From NCBI RefSeq assembly GCF_026000375.1, contig NZ_AP026708.1, positions 312,501 through 376,500 of the forward strand: 64,000 nucleotides of DNA, in the 5' to 3' direction. This stretch comes from Pseudodesulfovibrio portus (GTDB lineage Bacteria; Desulfobacterota; Desulfovibrionia; Desulfovibrionales; Desulfovibrionaceae). Positions within the stretch are counted from its first letter, which is position 1. Each line of letters opens with the position of its first letter. The translations under genes were made by a program, and so were the position numbers. This document shows positions 1 through 8,444 of the stretch, piece by piece. A model generated the notes under the pieces. The model was not told the origin of the DNA and did no database searches. It saw nothing but the letters and a program-made list of their open reading frames with translations.

Positions 1-427
1 CGCTTTCGGCGAGGCGTGCCGGGCGCAGGACAAGGGCGAGGCCCCCATTGGGGCGGCCCTGTTCTCCTCCACGGGCGAACTCATCGCCAAGGCGCACAAC
101 CAACCCATTTCCCTCAATGACCCCACAGGCCACGCCGAGGTGCTCTGCCTTCGCAAGGCGGCGCTCGCCATGGGCAACTACCGGCTGACCGACACCATCA
201 TGACAGTAACCCTCGAGCCGTGCCTGATGTGCACGGGCGCACTCATCCACGCCCGCGTATCCGGGGTCGTGTTTGCCGCCCGCGACGAACGGGCCGGGGC
301 CCTGGTGTCCAACCTTGACGGCGCCGCCCTGCCCTTTGCAAACCACAGGATGTGGACCGTGGAAGGCGTCATGTTCGAGGAGTGTTCCGCCCTGCTGAAG
401 AGATTTTTCCTCATGCGCCGCAAATAG
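1..427 (+). CDS. tadA: tRNA-specific adenosine deaminase TadA (5' end outside window)
   Basis: The gene runs in from the left edge; reading from base 2 gives about 141 residues up to the stop at 427. TadA deaminates adenosine 34 to inosine in tRNA-Arg(ACG). The deaminase zinc site is visible: HAE at 131-139 (zinc histidine and proton-shuttle glutamate), and the PCLMC motif near 218-232 provides the two zinc cysteines. The usual C-terminal residues follow. Family proteins are about 150-165 residues, so only the first 10-25 residues are missing. A guanine or cytosine deaminase is less likely given the ETL-type 'LEPCLMC' context. Confidence 0.92.
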   Translation, partial: AFGEACRAQDKGEAPIGAALFSSTGELIAKAHNQPISLNDPTGHAEVLCLRKAALAMGNYRLTDTIMTVTLEPCLMCTGALIHARVSGVVFAARDERAGALVSNLDGAALPFANHRMWTVEGVMFEECSALLKRFFLMRRK

Positions 428-506
428 CATTTCCCCCCTTTACAATCGGTTTTCACGCGTTATTCTCCCATATCGAAATCAACTCAGATATTCAGGAGAC
501 AGAAGC

Positions 507-884
507 ATGATACTCGCACTACCCACCCGGGACGGCAACATCGACGATCATTTCGGCCATTGCGACCACTACACCCTGGTCACAGTGGACGACGAGAACA
601 AGGTCGTTTCCAAAGAACGCATGGATTCCCCTGAGGGATGCGGCTGCAAGTCCGACATCGCCCCGGTCCTGGCCGACAAGGGAGTCAAGGTCATGCTGGC
701 CGGCAACATGGGCCAGGGCGCGACCAACATCCTGACCGGCGTCGGCATCCAGGTCATCCGAGGCTGCTCCGGCCCCATCGAAGAAGTGGTCGAAAAATGG
801 CTCTCCGGCGAAATCAAGGACAACTCCATCGTCTGCGACCACCACGACTGCGGCAGTCATGGGCACGACCTCAAACCGCTGTAG
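507..884 (+). CDS. NifX/NifB-type dinitrogenase iron-molybdenum cofactor biosynthesis family protein
   Basis: 125 residues with an ATG preceded by AGGAGAC. The fold is the NifX/NafY/NifB-C-terminal family that binds Fe-S or Fe-Mo precursors: an N-terminal strand followed by DGNIDDHFGHC, a GCGCK segment near residues 46-50, and the conserved 'GNMGQGATNIL' and 'V.RGCSGP' stretches. Such small stand-alone members are common in sulfate reducers, often beside MRP/ParA-like Fe-S ATPases, and are not restricted to nitrogen fixers; no nif gene is adjacent here. The C-terminus carries a Cys/His-rich tail (CDHHDCGSHGHD) that could bind metal. It is a single gene between tadA and a bidirectional terminator. 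The precise substrate is unknown. Confidence 0.82.
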   Translation: MILALPTRDGNIDDHFGHCDHYTLVTVDDENKVVSKERMDSPEGCGCKSDIAPVLADKGVKVMLAGNMGQGATNILTGVGIQVIRGCSGPIEEVVEKWLSGEIKDNSIVCDHHDCGSHGHDLKPL

Positions 885-902
885 CCCCCCCTTTTGAACA
901 AC

Positions 903-938
903 AAAAAGACCCCGAAGCCCAATGCTTCGGGGTCTTTT
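903..938. terminator. Bidirectional rho-independent terminator
   Basis: A 15-bp perfect stem (AAAAGACCCCGAAGC with GCTTCGGGGTCTTTT, loop CCAAT) with A and T runs on both sides. It serves the NifX-like gene on the plus strand and the convergent lipoprotein gene on the minus strand. Confidence 0.9.
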
Positions 939-956
939 CGTTACGAGTATGGGCAG

Positions 957-1988
957 CTACCTGAGCCGCATCGACTTGACGATGGTGCCGTTGATGAGGA
1001 CCAGCGCGTAGAGCTTTTTCGTGTTGGTGCTCCGTTCAATCTTGAAGGGCACGTATACGACGGGCCAGCTCTTGCCTGTGGAATACACCGGTCGCATGGT
1101 GGACCTGAAATCGGAGTCTTTCCGGTTCTCGAATTCGGAAAAACCGACCTGGATGGCTGAATCCTTGGGTAGCTGGTCCATGAAGTACAGCGCGGCGAGG
1201 AAGCTGCCGCCGCTCTTGGACCTGGACGGGAGCTGCGCTTCGGGTATGGCCTTGGCGGCAACCGCCGACATGCTTGCAAATCCCTTGAGATAGGTGTCGG
1301 GGTCGTTTTTGGCCAGGACTTCATCCATGATGTACATGCTGTACCTCGGATTGTCCGGGTAGATCGGAGCGGAGGCCAACAAAGAGAATTCCTGTATCCC
1401 GAGGGCTTTTGCCATGGCCATGGACGTCTGGGGACCGAGCGCTCCGTCAGCGGTGAGACCGGCCTGTTGCTGAAACGCCGTCACGGCCTCCCGGGCCTCC
1501 TGCTTGGCCTCTTCGGTGCCTGATTTCATGACCGTCTTGTAGTCCGTGATGAAGGCGACGGAATTGGCATTCAACTCCCCTTTCGTCGGTTGCTGCATGG
1601 AGTAGACGGCCATGTCGAGCATCATCTGGGTGCGGCCGTTGGCATCTTCGAACCGACGCAACACCTCGACCATATTGTTGCCGTCCTGCATCGTCCGGAC
1701 GTTGGAAATCCTTGTGTCCGTCTGGGAAAAACCGGTTTCCGGACCGATCAAAGCCACTTGCGCGTTGGGAGCAAGGCGAACAGTTCCGGATTCAGGCGAA
1801 ACGCCTGTCCGAGCGATATCCAGGACGGCTACCGCATTCAGATCAGCACCCGTCAATTTGTCCCCACCCTTGGCCTGAACCTGCACGACGGGCAACACAG
1901 GCGCTGTTGTGGGCTTGGAGGCCACACAGCCGGCGATCAACACAACGGACAAAGCCGCACACATAAACATATTGAATCTATTCTTCAT
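957..1988 (-). CDS. Lipoprotein with peptidoglycan-binding-like domain
   Basis: 343 residues. The N-terminus is a type II signal peptide with lipobox LIAGC (Cys21), so the mature protein should be lipid-anchored. A peptidoglycan-binding type 1 segment (AFQQQAGLTADGALGPQT) lies near residues 168-186, which would hold the protein against the cell wall. The parts on either side are not recognised: residues 40-130 look beta-rich, and residues 250-343 contain a repeated-strand region ending in 'LVLINGTIVKSMRLR'. It starts 17 bases after the stop of the upstream exported protein at 2006-2485, so the two are probably one operon. Function is unknown; an envelope or surface-structure role is inferred. 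Confidence 0.75.
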   Translation of the reverse strand: MKNRFNMFMCAALSVVLIAGCVASKPTTAPVLPVVQVQAKGGDKLTGADLNAVAVLDIARTGVSPESGTVRLAPNAQVALIGPETGFSQTDTRISNVRTMQDGNNMVEVLRRFEDANGRTQMMLDMAVYSMQQPTKGELNANSVAFITDYKTVMKSGTEEAKQEAREAVTAFQQQAGLTADGALGPQTSMAMAKALGIQEFSLLASAPIYPDNPRYSMYIMDEVLAKNDPDTYLKGFASMSAVAAKAIPEAQLPSRSKSGGSFLAALYFMDQLPKDSAIQVGFSEFENRKDSDFRSTMRPVYSTGKSWPVVYVPFKIERSTNTKKLYALVLINGTIVKSMRLR

Positions 1989-2005
1989 ATCCCTGTCCCT
2001 CCCTA

Positions 2006-2485
2006 CTACAGGCCTAATTGACGTTGCCGAGTAAGGTTGTAAACGGCCAGGAGGTTGAAAGCCTGACGGGGGCTTATGGTCCCGGACATCATCATCTGTT
2101 CCAAAATCACTGCGAAACGGCGAACACTGGGCAAAACCTCAACGGTTTCGTCCCAGGCGGCCCGGGAAATGGCAAGCCCGGCATGAACGCCGTCGTAGTA
2201 TTCTTCAGTATATCTATCCGTGTATCCATAAGGACCAGTCTCTGCCCGTTCCGCTTCATAGGCCCTGGTCTCGGCCGCTTCATACGAGGCATGATCAGTA
2301 ATCCCGTCCGACCAGGAAAAATACGAGGGGGCGGCGCTGCTGCTGATCGATGCCCCGATGCCCGAATTGCTGCCGGTTCCCTCGCTGCCGCCATATGCCA
2401 TGACTGCTACCGGGCTGAGAATGATCACTGCTGCCGCCATCAGCACTATGGCCCGTGCATTCACCAGGAATTCTTTACTCCGCAT
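2006..2485 (-). CDS. Exported protein of unknown function, Gly/Ser-rich after signal peptide
   Basis: 159 residues from the ATG at 2485, chosen because AAGGAGAGGAGATC lies directly upstream; the longer open frame to 2551 has no ribosome site. A Sec signal peptide (hydrophobic residues about 12-28) ends in AMA before YGGSEGTG. It is followed by a low-complexity Gly/Ser stretch, an acidic, tyrosine-rich middle (TGPYGYTDRYTEEYYDG) and a helical C-terminus. No known domain is recognised. It is the first gene of a two-gene unit with the peptidoglycan-binding lipoprotein, so the pair may act together in the periplasm or at the surface. Confidence 0.65.
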   Translation of the reverse strand: MRSKEFLVNARAIVLMAAAVIILSPVAVMAYGGSEGTGSNSGIGASISSSAAPSYFSWSDGITDHASYEAAETRAYEAERAETGPYGYTDRYTEEYYDGVHAGLAISRAAWDETVEVLPSVRRFAVILEQMMMSGTISPRQAFNLLAVYNLTRQRQLGL

Positions 2486-2812
2486 GATCTCCTCTCCTTG
2501 GAATTGATTTTTACATAAAATGGACAGAATACGGTTGCACCAATAACACAACCAGATTCTTTATACCACTTTCGATTGAAAAACTTCGTATCCTCTTTGA
2601 ACCTTGCCACTGAGAAAGACCCCCTGGAGGGTTCACTCCGGGGGCCTGCCGTGAATCCTGACAAGGCCGTTTCATCCAGCGATATCTATATTGAGGACGG
2701 ACAGATATGAATCGTGTCCGGCAGAGCCCTCAGCCAGATTGTTACGGGCTCCCGGGAGCATTGGAATAGGGAGGGAGATTCAGTGCTGCGGAGAACCGCA
2801 ACGCCAATTCAG
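2486..2812. other. Intergenic region without a supported gene
   Basis: 327 bases between two minus-strand genes. It should hold the promoter of the 2006-2485 gene, in an A+T-richer stretch at about 2510-2600. A hairpin lies at 2620-2644 (CCCCC-T-GGAG pairing with CTCC-GGGGG), followed on the minus strand by TCTTTCTC, and may end the upstream lipoprotein transcript. Open frames here lack ribosome sites and family resemblance. Confidence 0.5.
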
Positions 2813-3451
2813 TTATTCGGCAAGGGTCCGCAAGGCGGCATAGGCATCGACGGCGGCATCACGGTCGGCGAACAGCACTTCCCACATGGCGTGATGTTCG
2901 TGGACCTCGCTTTCCTCCACCACTGCGCCGTCCTTGACCGTTCGGGTCAGCCGATCGACCTTGATGCAACTCCCGGCCTTGCAAAGAATCCGCACCGCAT
3001 AGCAATGCACGGCTCCCAACATGTCGGGCGGACTGATCCGGACACGGCACTCGGGGAGCTCGGCTGATATCTTGATGTAGATCAGGCAATCCCTGTCGAT
3101 ATACAGCCCGGCATCATACAGTTCGGTCAGGGTCAATCGCCGGGAGCCCGCATCATATGTATGGTCGATCACGGTCCGGCTGTGATCGGACATGGAGAAC
3201 AACGCCTTTTCCTTCCAGGCGCAGCGTGCATGAGAAAATGCTTCCGCAAGGATGGCATCAGGCTCCCTGCCGGCCAGGACTTCCACGAGATCGAGTTCGG
3301 CGAGCGCTGCGGCCTCTCGATCATAATCCCGGCGAATTTCGCGGATGCTTGTACCGCAGGAGGACAGGAACGACATCGCAACAACGGCCAACAGACAGGA
3401 CACAATGAATCGCAGACAGGCGCCGGACGCTTTATCCATGAACAAATACAT
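2813..3451 (-). CDS. Hypothetical lipoprotein
   Basis: 212 residues. The N-terminus is a signal peptide with lipobox LSSC (Cys32 counting from the first Met), predicting a lipid-anchored envelope protein. A second start at 3439 (MDKASG) gives a more typical signal peptide; neither has a clear ribosome site. The rest is acidic and mixed alpha/beta with six cysteines, including CAWKE, DRDC and CYAVRILCKAGSC. The last third, with VHEHHAMWEVLFADRDAAVDAY, looks like a compact domain. I recognise no family. It stands alone between the two intergenic regions. Confidence 0.6.
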   Translation of the reverse strand: MYLFMDKASGACLRFIVSCLLAVVAMSFLSSCGTSIREIRRDYDREAAALAELDLVEVLAGREPDAILAEAFSHARCAWKEKALFSMSDHSRTVIDHTYDAGSRRLTLTELYDAGLYIDRDCLIYIKISAELPECRVRISPPDMLGAVHCYAVRILCKAGSCIKVDRLTRTVKDGAVVEESEVHEHHAMWEVLFADRDAAVDAYAALRTLAE

Positions 3452-3551
3452 GCCGACTTATGCCACGGCGGCAGGCAATTCATCAAGAGGTCAAAGGATA
3501 TTGTCACATTTTTCATACGCGGCGGCCGCCTTGGGTCCCGCCGCCACTTCA

Positions 3552-3917
3552 TCAGCGACCGGGCGAGCGCCTCTTCCTCGCTGGAAAAGGATTCAAACAG
3601 GACGCCCGATCGGCTGCCGGGACCTGGTAGTCCGGAAATTGCTGCAGGGCTTCCGGGGCAACGAGATTTGCTCTCCTGAAGCCATTGTATTGGAACCTGG
3701 TGCTCCTGAGGTGCCTTGCCGGCATGATCATGCCGTAATAATCGATTCGGGATTCGGCCTTTCGGTAATCGCCGAGTATGCGCTTGATGCCCAGCTCCCG
3801 GGCTTTCAACCTGTAGGGCCTCCCGAAACTGATGATATATTCATGGTTGATGATTTCACCGACTACCGTCACACAAAGATAGTTATCCATTGGTTGTATC
3901 GCGAATTCAACTGCCAC
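3552..3917 (-). CDS. SpoIIAA/STAS-like small protein, probably 3'-frameshifted
   Basis: The likely start is the GTG at 3917, with GAGGG seven bases upstream; the open frame extends to a TTG at 3947. The first 85 or so residues match the layout of each half of the neighbour at 4093-4878: a strand with 'YLCVTVVGE', a helix with 'ARELGIKRILGDYRKAESRID', then 'RRANLVAPEALQQF'. After AADR the frame ends in a basic tail (CLNPFPARKRRSPGR) unlike the family. The alternative frame from about 3600 reads GVLFESFSSEEEALARSL, which is the expected family C-terminus. A one-base loss near 3600-3610 would explain this, so the gene may be broken. It is divergent from 4093-4878. Confidence 0.5.
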   Translation of the reverse strand: MAVEFAIQPMDNYLCVTVVGEIINHEYIISFGRPYRLKARELGIKRILGDYRKAESRIDYYGMIMPARHLRSTRFQYNGFRRANLVAPEALQQFPDYQVPAADRASCLNPFPARKRRSPGR

Positions 3918-4092
3918 AATTGATCCCTCTTTTGGACTCAATTCCAAATAAAATTTGCCTTTTCCACTAAAAAATTAATTAATTCATGCAATATCACATG
4001 GCACACCCGAATCAGGATGTACCCGTTGCCCAAAAAACAGGTATTGTATACAAAAATAAAACTTAAAAAAAACATTCGAACCAGGGCACACA

Positions 4093-4878
4093 ATGGGCTT
4101 CAGATACACGTTCACCGACAAACAGGGCTATTTGCTTGTGACCATCATCGGCAGCCCGGCAAACAACGACGAGATGTTCCACTACATCGACTCGCTCTTC
4201 AGGGAGGCAAGACAAAGGGGCTACACCTGCATATTGGTGGATGAAACCAGGGCAACTTTGCGGTTCGACATCCTGGATTCGATCTTCAAGACAAAAATCC
4301 CTTCCCTTGAGGTCATACCCACACAAATCATCAACATGGCGTTGATACCCGAGCCTCATAGCATTGAACTTTACAAATTCTTCGAAGGCATGCTGAGGAA
4401 TCAGGCCTTCTGCTTCAAGGTATTCGACGACGTCGCCCTTGGTGAAAAATGGCTGAAGGAAAGTTGCAGCAACGCCGGACAACGCAATAGACCCTACGCC
4501 TACACCGCCATCGAGAAGCAATCATATGTTCGCATAAATATTGAGGGGCAGCTGAACACGGTCAACGACGTGCTGGTCTTTGTCGGAGACGCGATCCGGG
4601 AAGCCACGGCACACAAAACCACATGCATTCTCTTGGCCGGGCATGACGTTGAAATGGACCTGGATGTTTCAGAAGCCTTCAAGGTTGCCCAGACCATGGG
4701 CGACTACATCCCCCTGCTCAGCATGCGAATAGCCTCGGTCCCCAGCGCAAAGAACAAAAAGCTGCAACAATTCTTTGAAACCGCCTTTCAGAACCGGTCC
4801 ATCAGCTACCGCGTGTTCGACTCGGAACCGGATGCCGAAGCATGGCTGCTCACACGGGAATGCCGGGCAACTGGATAG
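4093..4878 (+). CDS. Tandem-duplicated SpoIIAA/STAS-like protein
   Basis: 261 residues consisting of two related halves of about 125 residues. Each half has an N-terminal aromatic/beta segment (RYTFTDKQGYLLVTIIG; YAYTAIEKQSYVRINIEG), a helix and strand ending in TCILVDE or TCILLAG, a Met/Ala-rich strand (INMALIPEPHS; MRIASVPSAK), a helix with FFEGMLRNQ or FFETAFQNR, and the ending FKVFDDVALGEKWL or YRVFDSEPDAEAWL. This pattern resembles STAS/SpoIIAA-like domains that often respond to signals or bind lipophilic ligands; that link is by fold pattern only. The gene at 3552-3917 is a single-domain relative. The ribosome site is weak. Confidence 0.65.
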   Translation: MGFRYTFTDKQGYLLVTIIGSPANNDEMFHYIDSLFREARQRGYTCILVDETRATLRFDILDSIFKTKIPSLEVIPTQIINMALIPEPHSIELYKFFEGMLRNQAFCFKVFDDVALGEKWLKESCSNAGQRNRPYAYTAIEKQSYVRINIEGQLNTVNDVLVFVGDAIREATAHKTTCILLAGHDVEMDLDVSEAFKVAQTMGDYIPLLSMRIASVPSAKNKKLQQFFETAFQNRSISYRVFDSEPDAEAWLLTRECRATG

Positions 4879-4971
4879 GAACGATTGGTTTTTGGAGACT
4901 AAAGGGAAGAAGACTTGATCCGCCGCGTCAACGGCCTTTGCTTTATGGTTTCGGTCTGATAATTCGATACT

Positions 4972-5427
4972 ATGAAATATATCCTTCTCCTCATTTTGAT
5001 CGCTCTCGGAGCCATGCTTTCACTCTCCTTGTTCTCAAGAAAAACTCCCGACAACCTGGGGGTTGCCGACCACAGACTGTCCGATTGCCCAGACAGTAAA
5101 AATTGCGTTTCGTCGCAGACGACCCGTAAGGTCAATTTCATCGAGCCGTTGCCGATGCAAGGCACTGTGGCGGAGGTTGTACAGCGTTTACGAGAAGCAA
5201 TCGAAGACATGGGTGGTGCCGTCGTTGAAACAAACGGCGGATATATTCGAGCCGAGTTCTCAAGCTCGTTCTGGCGGTTCACGGATGACCTTGAATGCCT
5301 TTATTCCGAAAAGGATGGCCTTGTTCATGTCCGCTCCGCCTCAAGGGTCGGCTACTTCGATTTCAACGCAAATCGAAATCGACTGGAAATCCTGGGGAGA
5401 AAGGTGACAGTGGAATCGGCGCAGTAG
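4972..5427 (+). CDS. DUF1499 family membrane-anchored or exported protein
   Basis: 151 residues. The first 20 residues form a hydrophobic segment (signal anchor or uncleaved signal). The DUF1499 hallmarks are clear: LGVADHRLSDCPDSKNCVSSQ near residues 29-49, and the C-terminal HVRSASRVGYFDFNANRNRLE. The function of this widespread family is not established; the conserved Cys pair (DCPDSKNC) may be structural. It stands alone between the tandem-domain gene and a terminator shared with the convergent tRNA-Ser. Confidence 0.85.
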   Translation: MKYILLLILIALGAMLSLSLFSRKTPDNLGVADHRLSDCPDSKNCVSSQTTRKVNFIEPLPMQGTVAEVVQRLREAIEDMGGAVVETNGGYIRAEFSSSFWRFTDDLECLYSEKDGLVHVRSASRVGYFDFNANRNRLEILGRKVTVESAQ

Positions 5428-5527
5428 GCCATAATATGAGATAGCCCTGGGCTCGCGGTTAGATTTTGAAATTTTGGTTTGGGATTGGGTAATGATACTT
5501 GGATAATATCGCCAATATCCCAAAATG

Positions 5528-5562
5528 AAAAGCCCTTGGAGCAAATACTCCAAGGGCTTTTC
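5528..5562. terminator. Bidirectional rho-independent terminator
   Basis: Perfect 14-bp stem (AAAAGCCCTTGGAG / CTCCAAGGGCTTTT) with A/T runs on both ends. It lies 6 bases beyond the CCA end of the minus-strand tRNA-Ser and also follows the DUF1499 gene. Confidence 0.88.
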
Positions 5563-5566
5563 ATTT

Positions 5567-5663
<97 letters not shown>

Positions 5664-5664
<1 letters not shown>

Positions 5665-5790
5665 TTTGGCTGCTGAAAAACGCACGATTGCTGCGTTGCT
5701 GCGAAATCATCAGACCCTTGCGTATTAAGATACGCGGCGGTCCTGATGATTTCTTGCGCCTTGCACTCGCACGCTTTTGAGCAGCCAAAG
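5664..5790. repeat. Dispersed palindromic element, copy A
   Basis: Outer arms CTTTGGCTGCT (5664-5674) and AGCAGCCAAAG (5780-5790) are perfect inverted repeats. Inside are box 1 TTGCTGCGTTGC (5688-5699), an 11-bp stem GAAATCATCAG/CTGATGATTTC, a central GCGTAT-TAAG-ATACGC hairpin and box 2 GCGCCTTGCA (5756-5765). The same two boxes around different but self-complementary arms recur at 26263-26388 and near 54541-54619. It encodes no protein. Confidence 0.75.
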
Positions 5791-5960
5791 CCGTCCATTG
5801 TACGAGTGGTTCTCGATTGTATTTCAACAAGTCGGCTCACGCCGATGTGAAGAGGCTATATAAACAGACTCGGCGCGGCTGGCAAGCTCCTTTTCCCTTT
5901 TGGGGGCGGCGGGTTGGCCGGGGCTTTGCCAATCGCCGGGAAATTACCTATCCATTCCGG

Positions 5961-6272
5961 ATGGGTGTTTCACCGTTCACGCAGAAAGTCATCGACGCAA
6001 TCCTGGCCATCCCCCACGGCCGGATCGCCACCTATGGCGGGATCGCGGCCATGGCCGGGGACCGGCGGGCGGCGCGACAGGTGGTGCGGGTCCTGCACAC
6101 CAACACGCACACCCACGGGCTGCCCTGGCACCGGGTCGTCAACCGGGAAGGCCGGATTTCGCTGCCAAGGCAACACGGATATGAAGAACAAAAGGAACTG
6201 CTTCTTCAGGAAGGGGTCGGATTCGACCACCGGGACCGCATCGACCTCGACCGCTTCTTGTGGCGGCCCTGA
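5961..6272 (+). CDS. MGMT-like alkyltransferase-like protein (ATL), Cys replaced by Trp
   Basis: 103 residues from the ATG at 5961; this length matches ATL proteins, and the upstream in-frame extension from 5817 shows no family similarity. The fold is the C-terminal DNA-binding/active-site domain of O6-alkylguanine-DNA alkyltransferase: FTQKVIDAILAIPHGRIATYGGIA, the R of RAARQVVRVL (arginine finger helix) and PWHRVVNREGRIS. The PCHR catalytic motif is PWHR, so the protein cannot accept the alkyl group. ATL proteins of this type bind O6-alkylguanine lesions and hand them to nucleotide excision repair. It is followed closely by an EamA transporter gene. Confidence 0.88.
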   Translation: MGVSPFTQKVIDAILAIPHGRIATYGGIAAMAGDRRAARQVVRVLHTNTHTHGLPWHRVVNREGRISLPRQHGYEEQKELLLQEGVGFDHRDRIDLDRFLWRP

Positions 6273-6325
6273 TAGTCCAACATTCCGCTTGTCATATACC
6301 GCCCTTTTCCACTACCAAGGCTCTC

Positions 6326-7216
6326 GTGACACTCAACAACAGACTTCTCGGATTTGCATACGCCCTGCTGGCCGTGACCATCTGGTCCGGCAACTTCATC
6401 CTGGCCAGCGGCCTTGCCGACACCGTCCCCCCAATTGCCCTGGCCGCCCTGCGCTGGACCTGCGCCACCCTCGTGTTCCTGCCATTCGCCCTGAAGCACC
6501 TGCGCCGCGACTGGACGGCCATCCGCGCGCACCGGTTCCCGATCATGGCGGCGGCAGTCACCGGCGTGACCCTGTTCAACACCATCCTGTATTTGAGCGC
6601 CCACACCACGGATACCGTGAACATGGCCCTGATCGCCTCGACCACGCCCGTGTTCGTGGTCATCCTCTCGCGCATCTTCCTGGGCGAACCCATCAGCCGC
6701 CTGCGGGCCGCAGGGCTTGTCGTGGCCATTGCCGGGATGACGGTCATCGCCACGCACGGCAGCCTGGAAACCCTGCTCGCCCTGACCTTCCGCGAAGGCG
6801 ACCTGTGGATGCTCCTGGCCGGACTGCTGTGGGCCATCTATTCCATCCTGGTCAAACGCAAGCCGCCGGAAATTAGCCAGCACTCCTACCTGGCCATCAT
6901 CTTCATCGTCGGTGCGATCCCGCTCATCCCCGCAGCCTTTGTCGAGCAGCCGTACTACCCGGCGTGGACCCTGTCCCAGCCCGTCATCGGCGCGACCCTG
7001 TACATGGGCATAGGGGCCTCGCTCATCTCCTTTTTCCTGTGGAACTCCGCAGTCACGGCCATCGGCCCCGGCACTTCGTCGCTGTTCCAGTATTTCATCC
7101 CTGTCTTCAGCGGCATCGGCGCCTACCTGCTGCTCGGCCAGCCCATCACCCCCGCCCATCTCTGCGGCTTCATCCTGATTTTCTCCGGAGTGTTCCTGGC
7201 CACGCGGCCACGATGA
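6326..7216 (+). CDS. EamA/DMT-superfamily membrane transporter
   Basis: About 296 residues from the GTG at 6326 (AAGG upstream); an alternative in-frame start at 6260 would overlap the ATL gene by 13 bases. Ten hydrophobic segments are arranged as two EamA repeats, each beginning with an 'A..L....W..NF' type segment, for example FAYALLAVTIWSGNFILASG near residues 10-29 and the second near FREGDLWMLLAGLLWAIYSILVKR. The family exports or imports amino acids, nucleotide-sugar precursors and other metabolites; the substrate here cannot be read from sequence. A strong bidirectional terminator follows immediately. Confidence 0.88.
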   Translation: MTLNNRLLGFAYALLAVTIWSGNFILASGLADTVPPIALAALRWTCATLVFLPFALKHLRRDWTAIRAHRFPIMAAAVTGVTLFNTILYLSAHTTDTVNMALIASTTPVFVVILSRIFLGEPISRLRAAGLVVAIAGMTVIATHGSLETLLALTFREGDLWMLLAGLLWAIYSILVKRKPPEISQHSYLAIIFIVGAIPLIPAAFVEQPYYPAWTLSQPVIGATLYMGIGASLISFFLWNSAVTAIGPGTSSLFQYFIPVFSGIGAYLLLGQPITPAHLCGFILIFSGVFLATRPR

Positions 7217-7220
7217 CCAC

Positions 7221-7252
7221 AAAAAAAGGCCGCACACAGTGCGGCCTTTTTT
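7221..7252. terminator. Bidirectional rho-independent terminator
   Basis: AAGGCCGCAC-ACA-GTGCGGCCTT perfect 10-bp stem with A7 on one side and T6 on the other, between the convergent EamA and ferredoxin genes. Confidence 0.92.
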
Positions 7253-7270
7253 ACGAATACGACGACTCGA

Positions 7271-8333
<1,063 letters not shown>

Positions 8334-8444
8334 TCCACGCAGCGCAAGGCCGGAACTATTCCGGGAATGAGACCTTTTTTCCTTTAACGCCGCGTTTTTT
8401 CTCTGCTATGGTGTCACGAAGCAACCTCTAGCCCCCGTGACGCC

